Below are positions 22,725 to 31,818 of a stretch of DNA of 36,163 bases, one piece after another; positions within the stretch are counted from its first letter, which is position 1; each line of letters opens with the position of its first letter. Source of the stretch: Candidatus Poribacteria bacterium (GTDB taxonomy: Bacteria; Poribacteria; WGA-4E; WGA-3G). Where the stretch lies: contig JAJECK010000063.1 of the NCBI GenBank assembly GCA_022822085.1, forward strand, positions 1 through 36,163, given 5' to 3'. The notes under the pieces are model-generated. The model worked only from the letters and a program-made list of their open reading frames with translations, did no database searches and had not been told where the DNA came from. The position numbers were made by a program, and so were the translations under genes.

Positions 22725-25520
22725 ATGAAGCACAATGACGTAGAACTGGTCCACAATATCCTTGCTGGTGATGAAAACGCTTTTGTGAGTTTAGTAGAAA
22801 AATACCAAAAGCAGGTTCACGCTCTCGCGTGGCGGAAAATAGGTGATTTCCACATCGCAGAAGAAATCACACAAGACACTTTCCTCAAAGTCTATCAGAA
22901 ACTGAAAACCTTGAAAGACCCGAATCAGTTTTCTGGATGGCTCTATGTCATTGCAACCAACCAGTGCCGCGCATGGCTTCGGAAGAAACGCATTGACACT
23001 GAACCGTTAGAAGAGACAGATGTTGATAAGATAGAAGAAGCATATTCCCGATATGTTGCAGAAGAGAAATCAAAAGCAACGATTGAGACACAACGTGAAG
23101 TGGTGAAAAAACTGTTGGCGAAACTCAAGGAAAGTGAACGCACGGTCCTGACACTCCACTATTTTGGTGAAATGACGACTGAGGAAATCAGTAGATTCTT
23201 AGGTGTATCCACAAGTGCGATCAAACTCCGATTACACCGTGCGCGACAACGTTTAAAAAAGGAGGAACCGATGATTAGAGAAGCACTTAGCAATTTCAAA
23301 CTATCCCCAAACCTTACTGACAATATCATGCAAAGGATTGAACACATCAAACCCACTGCCCCATCAGGTAGCAAACCTATTATTCCGTGGGTAATAGGCG
23401 CGTCAAGTATCGCTTTGCTTATGTTAATGCTTGGATTAGGAAGTCGTCATAAGGCATATTTTCAACAACCCTATAGTCTGGATTCCCAATCTGAATTGGC
23501 AGTAGAACTGATTAATGCGCCTATTGTGTTGAATCTTGAGGCAAAGCCTGATAACCGAAATCAGTTTGGGCAAAATGCAGATAATCAAGGTAATAGTGAT
23601 GGTGATGGGCAAGAAGCAAACAAGGTTTTGTCTGATAAAGGTGACTATACACAATGGAGATTGCCAGAAAATGCTAAAGCTAGACTTGGTAAAGGGACTG
23701 TAAGCGAAGTAGCGTACTCTCCCGATGGAAATAGACTCGCTGTTGCAAGCGGAACTGGCATCTGGATATATGATGCACATACTGGAAAAGAACTTGATCT
23801 ACTCACTGGACATACAGGAAGGGTACGCACTGTAGCATTTAGTCCTGATGGTTCTACAATGGCAAGTGGTGGCGAAGACAATGCGGTCCGGTTATGGGAT
23901 GCTATAACAGGAGAACACAAGCAAACCCTTATAGGACATGAAAATATGGTGACAGGAGTCGCGTTTCATCCCAAGGGTAATATACTTGCAAGTGCAAGTT
24001 TTGATGCTACAGTACGACTGTGGGATGTGAATACAGGAAAACTTAAAAAAATAACACCAGAGGCACGAGGAGGCAGTATCACACAGGTTGTCTTTAATCC
24101 CAGTGGAGATACAATTGCAGGGTCAACCCTGACAAGTAATATGGTGGATTTATGGGATGCAGCAACAGGCAAACTTAAAACCACTTTGGAAATAGATTCC
24201 CAGTTTGCTGGTAATGTCGCTTTTAGTCACGACGGTGAAAAAATTGCTATCAATTGTTCATCGGATCATAATATACAATTTTGGGATGTATCAACAAGGC
24301 AATATGTGGGTACTCTTTACGGACATCGTACAAATATTATGGATATTGCCTTTAGTCCAGATGGAAACACGTTTGCCACTATGTCCTTTGATGGCACCCT
24401 ACGGTTGTGGAACTACAACGAAGAATTTCTACGGAAACTACGTCGTACAAATAGAAATCAACCTAAAGCAACACTCAATATAGATGAAATGCGACAGTTG
24501 GATTGGATGCATATCACATTTGGTCCAGATAGTAGCACAATTGCTTGTGCTGGAGAAGATGGAACAGTGTTGTTATTGGATGCTACCACAGGAATGCAAA
24601 AAGCATCTTTCTTAGGTCATACAAGGTGGATTTCCAGTATTACCTTTAGTCCAGATGGAAATATAATTGCCAGTGGAAGAGGTGAACAAGTATTGCTATG
24701 GGATGTTAACACCACAGAAAAAGTGACAACACTCAATACAAACGGGTTGAGTGTAAGCACTGTTGCTTTTAACCAAAGTGGTAGCACTCTTGCAAGTGGA
24801 AATAGAAACAATACGCTCCTTCTATGGGATATGGAAACAAAACAACTAAAGTCCAAGATTATAGTACCTCCGTTGGAATCCGATAGAGTGTCATGGATTG
24901 AAATTAAGAACATAGCATTCAGTCCTGACGGTAATATTCTCGCAAGTAGTGGAGGGAACGAAGACTATTCTTTGTATCTGTGGAATGTTGAAACTGGAGA
25001 ACTACAGGCAACCCTAAAAGGGCATAATAATAGTGTCCAAAGTATGGCATTCAGTCCAGATGGGAATACAATCGCAAGTTGCAGTAGGGAAAAGGAGATT
25101 ATACTATGGGATGTTGCAACGGGCCAACAAAAAGATACTCTCAAAAGTCATACAGATTTTGTTTATTGTTTGGCGTTCAGTCCAGATGGAAAAACACTCG
25201 CAAGCGGTTCAGGAATTAACGATGCGTCTATAAAATTATGGGATGTGGCAACTGGACAGTATAAGGCAAAACTCAAAGGCGATATGGGTTGGGTCTCGAG
25301 CGTCGCATTCAGTCCAGATGGAAAAACACTCGCAAGTGGAAACACAGATAAGCAGGTACAATTATGGGATATTTCCACAAAACAACAAATAGCCTTATTT
25401 GAAGGGCATAAGTCAAATGTTGAATGTGTGGTATACAGTCCTGATGGCAAAACGCTTGCAAGTGGAAGTTTCGATGGCACAATACTTCTTTGGGACCTAA
25501 CATCCTCCAGAAATAGGTAA
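22725..25520 (+). CDS. ECF sigma factor-TM-WD40 fusion
   Basis: The product is 931 aa. The start at 22725 is chosen because GAGGTG lies 7 nt upstream. Residues 1-180 are a complete ECF sigma factor: region 2 (FVSLVEKYQKQVHALAWR, EEITQDTFLKVYQ, GWLYVIATNQCRAWLRKKR) and region 4 (LTLHYFGEMTTEEISRFLGVSTSAIKLRLHRARQRLKK). One membrane span follows at about 220-239. After a linker rich in Asn and Gly come 14 WD40 blades (each ending LWD or a variant), enough for two seven-bladed propellers. The layout suggests a sensor outside the membrane tethered to a sigma factor inside, with release or clustering as the switch. Similar fusions occur in Planctomycetes and Poribacteria. No anti-sigma factor is seen. 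Confidence 0.92.
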   Translation: MKHNDVELVHNILAGDENAFVSLVEKYQKQVHALAWRKIGDFHIAEEITQDTFLKVYQKLKTLKDPNQFSGWLYVIATNQCRAWLRKKRIDTEPLEETDVDKIEEAYSRYVAEEKSKATIETQREVVKKLLAKLKESERTVLTLHYFGEMTTEEISRFLGVSTSAIKLRLHRARQRLKKEEPMIREALSNFKLSPNLTDNIMQRIEHIKPTAPSGSKPIIPWVIGASSIALLMLMLGLGSRHKAYFQQPYSLDSQSELAVELINAPIVLNLEAKPDNRNQFGQNADNQGNSDGDGQEANKVLSDKGDYTQWRLPENAKARLGKGTVSEVAYSPDGNRLAVASGTGIWIYDAHTGKELDLLTGHTGRVRTVAFSPDGSTMASGGEDNAVRLWDAITGEHKQTLIGHENMVTGVAFHPKGNILASASFDATVRLWDVNTGKLKKITPEARGGSITQVVFNPSGDTIAGSTLTSNMVDLWDAATGKLKTTLEIDSQFAGNVAFSHDGEKIAINCSSDHNIQFWDVSTRQYVGTLYGHRTNIMDIAFSPDGNTFATMSFDGTLRLWNYNEEFLRKLRRTNRNQPKATLNIDEMRQLDWMHITFGPDSSTIACAGEDGTVLLLDATTGMQKASFLGHTRWISSITFSPDGNIIASGRGEQVLLWDVNTTEKVTTLNTNGLSVSTVAFNQSGSTLASGNRNNTLLLWDMETKQLKSKIIVPPLESDRVSWIEIKNIAFSPDGNILASSGGNEDYSLYLWNVETGELQATLKGHNNSVQSMAFSPDGNTIASCSREKEIILWDVATGQQKDTLKSHTDFVYCLAFSPDGKTLASGSGINDASIKLWDVATGQYKAKLKGDMGWVSSVAFSPDGKTLASGNTDKQVQLWDISTKQQIALFEGHKSNVECVVYSPDGKTLASGSFDGTILLWDLTSSRNR

Positions 25521-25533
25521 GCATTTCGCGTCT

Positions 25534-25642
25534 ACCCGCGTCATTATATTGATATGACATTAAGCATTTTACAGTTTTCTTGAGGTGTCTGATGAAATTT
25601 AAAAGTCAATCAAAATGTTCAATTTTGCATAGAAAAACTTAA
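25534..25642 (+). pseudogene. Truncated copy of the sigma/WD40 gene's 5' region
   Basis: The stretch ACCCGCGTCATTATAT ... TTCTTGAGGTGTCTGATGAA repeats the promoter and ribosome binding site region of the sigma/WD40 gene (22665-22733) with the same spacing to an ATG. Here the frame (25592-25642) closes after 16 codons and has no sigma domain. It is followed by a CATAGAAAA...TTTTCTATG hairpin (25628-25652). Confidence 0.55.
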
Positions 25643-25744
25643 GTTTTCTATGATATAATAGTCCTCAAGAGAGTTTTCCTAAAAATGTTTCGTCAAAGTT
25701 TTAAAACGCGGATCATTTGTAAAGTGTTCTGACATTTTTGAGCT

Positions 25745-25889
25745 TGCATTATCCTGTTGTAGGTTCAACTCCTATCATCGGTGGGTGGCCGGGGATAATG
25801 CACGTGTTACCCCGTCAAGCAGGTTCGACTCCTGCGTGGGCGGGTGCCAGGGGTAACGCACGTCCTGCGGGGAGACGATAAACCCCGCA
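25745..25889 (+). ncRNA. Tandem structured RNA candidate with T-arm-like hairpins
   Basis: Two domains share one plan. Domain 1: TGCATTATCC (25745-25754) pairs with GGATAATGCA (25793-25802) and encloses the hairpin GTAGG-TTCAACT-CCTAT (25759-25775). Domain 2: GTGTTACCCC (25804-25813) pairs with GGGGTAACGC (25850-25859) and encloses GCAGG-TTCGACT-CCTGC (25819-25835). Both end with a G-rich segment (GGGTGGCC, GGGTGCCA) that can form a short third stem. The outer stems differ in sequence but keep pairing, as expected of a selected RNA. A third hairpin TGCGGGG/CCCCGCA (25866-25889) and an AAGGAG follow, as in a leader before a gene. It does not fold as a tRNA. No known riboswitch class fits by eye. 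Confidence 0.6.
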
Positions 25890-25913
25890 CTTTATACAGA
25901 AGGAGTTGCGATA

Positions 25914-26000
25914 ATGGAATCTAACGCTGAGAATGTCAATGTTACACCATTTCTAATATATAATGTCCCATTTTTGTACCACAAACTTTATGAAGATTAA
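25914..26000 (+). pseudogene. 28-aa ORF ended by a MITE insertion
   Basis: An ATG with AAGGAG 8 nt upstream, directly after the structured RNA, opens a frame (MESNAENVNVTPFL...) that stops at TAA inside the first bases of the 113-bp element at 25991. The product has no recognised domain. The mobile element probably truncated a gene once controlled by the upstream RNA; the rest is not visible downstream. Confidence 0.4.
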
Positions 26001-26272
26001 TTTATTAATTCGGTAATTTTTATCCGTCCGAAGCAGGTTTCCTTCCTCCGCTGGCGAGGTTTCCTAACCTCGCCAAATTACCGATTTATTTTCTTAATCT
26101 TCATTTAGTTTGTGTTCTAAAGCACTAAAACCATAGCAACCGTCCATGAGACAATATTTTATAGAAATGGTATAATGTCTCTTTTTTGTACCACAAACTT
26201 TTAGTTTGTGTTCTAAGCACTAAAACCATAGCAACCGTCCATGAGACAATATTTTACAGAAATGGTATAACA
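25961..26272. repeat. Tandem duplication, one copy interrupted by a MITE
   Basis: Unit A (25961-26171) and unit B (26172-26272) share TTTTTGTACCACAAACTT, AGTTTGTGTTCTAA, GCACTAAAACCATAGCAACC and GTCCATGAGACAATATTTTA. Unit A has the 113-bp element inserted; unit B does not. Each unit ends in GGTATAA, which may act as a -10 box. Confidence 0.8.
25991..26103. mobile_element. 113-bp MITE-like element, copy 3, with TTTA target duplication
   Basis: Ends TGAAGATTAA and TTAATCTTCA are inverted; the central GGCGAGGTT/AACCTCGCC hairpin is as in the copies at 15440 and 15583. TTTA flanks both sides (25987-25990, 26104-26107). The uninterrupted sequence in unit B (ACAAACTTTTAGTTTG, near 26192-26207) is the empty site. 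Confidence 0.85.
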
Positions 26273-27490
<1,218 letters not shown>

Positions 27491-27495
27491 TTATC

Positions 27496-27524
27496 TTGAC
27501 ATTTAATAATATTTTTGATAACAT
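27496..27524 (+). promoter_or_regulatory. Promoter-like site before the citrate synthase gene
   Basis: TTGACA, 17 nt, TAACAT, giving a leader of about 155 nt to the start at 27686. Confidence 0.45.
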
Positions 27525-27685
27525 ATTTTAACGTCGTAAATACAACCAGTCAGACAACTTTCATAATAGATAGAATCTGAGCACCTCACCGTCATTGCGC
27601 AACTTAAAATGAACATGCAAGCTGTGTTTTAATATATTTATTTATATGTTCCGAGACAAATCAGATTCTGTACGAAGGAGATTTC

Positions 27686-29242
27686 ATGTTGAATAAGAAT
27701 ACGGAGGCGAAGCAGGAAGCAGCGGTCAGTAAAATCTTGTCTGAAGTTCCCACTGCCTCTACGTACTCCCCTGTAACTGAATCGATGGATAGAGCGACAG
27801 AGTTAGGGGAGGGCAAAATTGCGGCAGCACTCAAAAGTTTCAGTTCTATGCCACAATCTACAAATGTTTTCGCCAACCCCGTGTTGCACCAAGCTGCTGT
27901 CAACTGTAAGGACGCACAGATAACACTAAATATCAGAAGTTTTGCCATTCGCGGTGTTGTCTCAGAGAGTGAAATTATCGCCAACAAACTGAGTCCAGCA
28001 ACCGTTATTTTCACAGGACTTTTTGGCAGAAAACCTGAAAAAGATGCTGATGGTATAGATGAAGAAAATGTTTTTTCAGAACTATTGAATGAGAAGTTCT
28101 ATAAGTTTACTGAAATCAGTAGAGAGGGATTAACAGGTAAACAACCCCTCACCAATCAAGTCGCAGAATTTGTAAAATCCTTCCCAGACGCCGGGCCTGA
28201 AGCAGCTATCCAACATTTCTCTACACTGCGCAAATTAAGTATACCGAATCAGCAAGGGGTTAAAGGCACAAGAGAACCTGAGTCGCTGCTATTAGAATTC
28301 ATTGATACACATATGGAAAACGTTGCCCTTGGCACAGTATCTGTTTACATGCGTCACCAGTTGAGAGAAAGCAGCGCGTTGCACCCACAAGTGCTTGCAA
28401 TGCGCGCAAACGACCTTATTTCAGAACATCAAAAAAGTGGAAAGACCGCATTCCAAACATGTTATAGTCTCCTTTTAGGCAGAGAAGCAAGTTCCATTGA
28501 ATCGAATATTTTAGAACGAATGGGAGTAATACAAACACACCACGGTTCTGCGGGGTCAAATGTTGTCGCTCGTTATCTCGCAACTTTATATGCTGGTGCC
28601 GTTTCCGATTTCTTTGTCGCTTCACAGATGGCTTTAGATGGAGACCGACATTTCGGTGCTATTCATGATATGACAGCATTTATCAATGAAATTGAGCCAC
28701 TTGATACTGAAGCAAGAGAGACAGCAATTCGTGAACGGATGCGCACCGCACTTCCAACATTTGGACATCCCATGATCGCTGCTGCCGGTAGATCCGATGA
28801 AATTCAACAAGACCCAAGACCCGCTATCTATTTCAACCCATTCATAGACGCCGTTGAAAAGGGAGAAATTCAACTCAGTGAGAGACAGAAAAAACGCTTA
28901 GCAATCATGCAACGTTTATATCAGATCGCTTTTGTTGAAGGAATTGTGCGTGCCGGACGTGAAGACGAACCGCCACTACGTCTAACGCCAAATACTGACT
29001 TCGGCGGATGGGCAGTTCAAGAAGGTTTAAACATCTATGAAACCGATAGGACATTTCTTACTTATATCTTCCGCGGATTTGGTTGGATTATGGATGCACG
29101 CGAACAACTACAAATGAAAATTATCCGTCCAGTCATTCCACCAGACCCAGAAATTATACCCAAACCTTCCGATGATATGACGATCGCTAACGAAGTTGTC
29201 GCACTACATGATCGGATGGCTGGTACAGAGATCTTTGACTAA
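27686..29242 (+). CDS. Citrate synthase family protein, long form
   Basis: The product is 518 aa; GAAGGAG lies 5 nt before the ATG. The citrate synthase active-site blocks are in order: HHGSAGSNVVARYLA near 285-299 (the equivalent of the HEQNAST block), H322 (DGDRHFGAIHDMTAF), H361 with PRP (PTFGHPMI...DPRPA) and D438 (NTDFGGWAV). These match the two His and one Asp used to condense oxaloacetate with acetyl-CoA. The protein is about 100 residues longer than usual bacterial forms, mostly at the N-terminus, and is divergent, so a 2-methylcitrate or citrate-lyase-like activity cannot be excluded. The next gene is isocitrate dehydrogenase, supporting a TCA-cycle role. Confidence 0.85.
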   Translation: MLNKNTEAKQEAAVSKILSEVPTASTYSPVTESMDRATELGEGKIAAALKSFSSMPQSTNVFANPVLHQAAVNCKDAQITLNIRSFAIRGVVSESEIIANKLSPATVIFTGLFGRKPEKDADGIDEENVFSELLNEKFYKFTEISREGLTGKQPLTNQVAEFVKSFPDAGPEAAIQHFSTLRKLSIPNQQGVKGTREPESLLLEFIDTHMENVALGTVSVYMRHQLRESSALHPQVLAMRANDLISEHQKSGKTAFQTCYSLLLGREASSIESNILERMGVIQTHHGSAGSNVVARYLATLYAGAVSDFFVASQMALDGDRHFGAIHDMTAFINEIEPLDTEARETAIRERMRTALPTFGHPMIAAAGRSDEIQQDPRPAIYFNPFIDAVEKGEIQLSERQKKRLAIMQRLYQIAFVEGIVRAGREDEPPLRLTPNTDFGGWAVQEGLNIYETDRTFLTYIFRGFGWIMDAREQLQMKIIRPVIPPDPEIIPKPSDDMTIANEVVALHDRMAGTEIFD

Positions 29243-29326
29243 TAATATTCTCCTTCATTATTCCCTAAAAAACCGATACGGTGTATTACCCTATAGATAT
29301 TCTGTGTGAATCAGAGAGGAATCACA

Positions 29327-30574
29327 GTGATTGAATTTGACCAATTAAAAGTTCCGACAACCGGTGAAAAGATTGAGACATCCAATGGGCAGATGGTCGT
29401 CCCAAATAACCCTATAATCCCTGTTATTGAAGGGGATGGTATCGGACGAGACATCATGAAAACGACGCGACGGGTCGTTGATGCCGCTGTCCAAACCGCG
29501 GACGGTGGTAAAAATCAGATCGTCTGGTTTGATGTGTACGCTGGCGAAAACGCCATGGATAAATACAATGAATGGCTACCACAAGATACCTTCAATGCGA
29601 TTGAACATTTTCGTGTAGCTCTGAAAGGTCCGCTGACAACACCTGTCGGAGGAGGCTTTCGCAGTTTAAACGTGACGTTACGTCAGGTCCTTGAACTCTA
29701 TGCGTGTGTGCGTCCTGTTCGTTATTTCCGAGGTGTTCCCGCCCCTGTCACGCATCCAGAAAAAATGGATGTTGTCATATTCCGTGAAAATACCGAAGAT
29801 GTCTACGCTGGCATTGAATGGGAACAAGGCACACCTGAAGTGAAAAAGGTGATTGACCTGCTGCGCACTGAAATGGGGGTTGAAATACGAGAAGACTCCG
29901 GTGTCGGCATTAAACCGATTAGCATTTTCGGAACGAAACGTCTGGCACGCATGGCAATTCAATACGCTATTGACCACGGCAGAAGCAGCGTCACCTTTGT
30001 TCACAAAGGGAACATCATGAAGTTCACCGAAGGGGCATTCTGCGCATGGGGATATGAACTTGCAAAAGAAGAATTTGCCGACACAACGATTACAGAAGCA
30101 GAACTCTACGACGAATATGATGGGAACGTCCCAGACGGTAAAATAATCGTCAATGACCGTATCGCAGATAGCATGTTGCAGCAAATATTAACCCGAACTG
30201 ATGAATATGATGTTATCGTTACACCGAACTTGAACGGTGATTACCTCTCCGATGCAGCAGCAGCACAGGTCGGCGGCATCGGCATGGCACCAGGTGGCAA
30301 TCTAAACGATGAAGTTGCACTCTTTGAAGCAACACACGGCACCGCGCCTAAATATGCGGATCAGGATGTCGTCAATCCGAGTTCGCTCATCCTGTCTGCT
30401 GTAATGATGTTAGAACATATCGGATGGCAAGCAGCTGCAGACCTGATTATCGCGGGACTCGAGAAAACTATTCTTCAAAAAAAGGTAACTTACGATCTGG
30501 AACGATTGATGGAGGGTGCGACAAAGGTTCGCACATCTGAATTCGGTGAAGCAATTATTGAAAACTTTCAGTAA
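29327..30574 (+). CDS. icd: NADP-dependent isocitrate dehydrogenase
   Basis: The product is 415 aa from a GTG at 29327, chosen for the GAGAGGAA just upstream (an earlier GTG at 29306 has no such site). It oxidises isocitrate to 2-oxoglutarate and CO2. Residue numbering runs close to the E. coli enzyme: S113, N115, R119 (RSLNVTLRQ) and R129 bind isocitrate. [31 protein letters not shown] and the metal-binding region are intact. [17 protein letters not shown] carries the Lys-Tyr pair typical of NADP rather than NAD use. It follows citrate synthase by 84 nt; aconitase is not in the window. Confidence 0.96.
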   Translation: MIEFDQLKVPTTGEKIETSNGQMVVPNNPIIPVIEGDGIGRDIMKTTRRVVDAAVQTADGGKNQIVWFDVYAGENAMDKYNEWLPQDTFNAIEHFRVALKGPLTTPVGGGFRSLNVTLRQVLELYACVRPVRYFRGVPAPVTHPEKMDVVIFRENTEDVYAGIEWEQGTPEVKKVIDLLRTEMGVEIREDSGVGIKPISIFGTKRLARMAIQYAIDHGRSSVTFVHKGNIMKFTEGAFCAWGYELAKEEFADTTITEAELYDEYDGNVPDGKIIVNDRIADSMLQQILTRTDEYDVIVTPNLNGDYLSDAAAAQVGGIGMAPGGNLNDEVALFEATHGTAPKYADQDVVNPSSLILSAVMMLEHIGWQAAADLIIAGLEKTILQKKVTYDLERLMEGATKVRTSEFGEAIIENFQ

Positions 30575-30608
30575 AAACATTCTGTTACGGTTTACAAGAG
30601 AACAACAG

Positions 30609-30746
30609 ATGTCATTAAAAACCAAAATCGTCCTGAGTGTCGGTTTGTTAGCAGGCATTGGTTTTGTCATGGTGTATGTGATCTATTATCTTCACAAACG
30701 CATTTTGGAAGAAGTTATTGCAATTCGTGAGCATATTGAGAGATAA
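30609..30746 (+). CDS. 45-aa single-span membrane protein
   Basis: MSLKTK is followed by one clear membrane span (IVLSVGLLAGIGFVMVYVIYYL) and a charged helical tail (HKRILEEVIAIREHIER). The start follows AAGAG at a plausible distance, 34 nt after icd, in the same direction. The family is unknown; the size and helical tail fit an accessory or scaffold peptide. Confidence 0.6.
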   Translation: MSLKTKIVLSVGLLAGIGFVMVYVIYYLHKRILEEVIAIREHIER

Positions 30747-30796
30747 AATATGTTTTGTGTAGACGTTACACACTTGGAGTTACAAAGAAGCAGATT

Positions 30797-31720
30797 ATGA
30801 AAAAAGCATTTATATTTTTTCTGATGGTAATATACTGCGCAATCTCAGTTTTTATAGTTGGTTGTTCTGAAAATGAAGAAGAAGCAACATTCATCAGTGC
30901 ATATCCTCCAAACAATAGCACAATCGACTCTGATGAAGTTATTACTGTCTCTTTTGATAATACACCAGTAACCTTAAACGTAGAGGTGCAAGGACAACGA
31001 GAAACGTCTTACTTATGGGAGTTAGATGGTAGAAATCTTACTGTTCGGGGAAATCCCGCCTTTTGGTCTGGTAGAGAGTATGTAATTATAATTACTTGGA
31101 CAACGGGCCGTAAAATATTGACCTACACTATACGTACGCCACAATCTCGTCCCGAAGTATCTGTTACGCCAGATGCGGCGTTTGTAAGTGCCTCACCCGC
31201 AGATGGAGATCTGGCTGCAAATGGCAGTATTAGCGTCACATTTGACAACAACCCTGGTGATGTAACAGCTACTGGTGGCGGTACAGTCTCTACATCCGGC
31301 AAAACTCGGACCATCTCACCTCCTGCAGCTGGTTACCCGGCTGGTGCACTTACCATTACAATTTCTTGGACAAACGGTGATGGATCCCAGGATCTTATTT
31401 ATAACGTAGTAGTCGCTGATGAAACCTCACCAGAAGTCAAATCCAGTAGTCCTGATAACGGGGAAGAAGGGGTTAGTGCTGATTTAGAAGAAATCACAGT
31501 GACTTTCACCGAACCTGTAACTGGTGACCTTATGCTACTTGATGGCGATGATGATCAAAATTGGGAGCAATCTACTGATGGCGACACAATAACCCTTACT
31601 GTTATTGCTGGTGCAAATCTTGGCAACGAAACCGAATACACAATCGCTGGTACAGTCAAAGATGGTGCCGGCAACGAAGCCAAAATTGAACTCACATTTA
31701 CTACTGAAGCTAAAGAGTAA
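30797..31720 (+). CDS. Lipoprotein with Ig-like domains
   Basis: The product is 307 aa. The start at 30797 is where the signal peptide begins (MKKAFIFFLMVIYCAISVFIVGC); the lipobox VGC gives the lipid-anchored Cys. The rest is three beta-sandwich Ig-like modules: about 35-110 (SAYPPNNSTIDSDEVITVSFD), 120-200 (SASPADGDLAANGSISVTFD) and 205-307 (KSSSPDNGEEGVSADLEEITVTFTEPV), the last of Big_5/SbsA type. These repeats commonly act as extracellular stalks or adhesive modules. It is the last gene before the restriction-modification genes. Confidence 0.85.
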   Translation: MKKAFIFFLMVIYCAISVFIVGCSENEEEATFISAYPPNNSTIDSDEVITVSFDNTPVTLNVEVQGQRETSYLWELDGRNLTVRGNPAFWSGREYVIIITWTTGRKILTYTIRTPQSRPEVSVTPDAAFVSASPADGDLAANGSISVTFDNNPGDVTATGGGTVSTSGKTRTISPPAAGYPAGALTITISWTNGDGSQDLIYNVVVADETSPEVKSSSPDNGEEGVSADLEEITVTFTEPVTGDLMLLDGDDDQNWEQSTDGDTITLTVIAGANLGNETEYTIAGTVKDGAGNEAKIELTFTTEAKE

Positions 31721-31818
31721 ATCTCTTATAACGTAGTGAGTCCAATTTTAGTCTTTTTATTGATATAGAGTATTAAGACAAAATCTAAGTTAGGAGTATC
31801 TCAGCAGACAGAGAAGAA

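Noticed and set aside
25759-25850. T-arm-like sequences considered as degenerate tRNA genes
   Set aside because: No D arm, anticodon arm or matching 5' acceptor strand is present upstream for either domain; the pairing found is a different fold.
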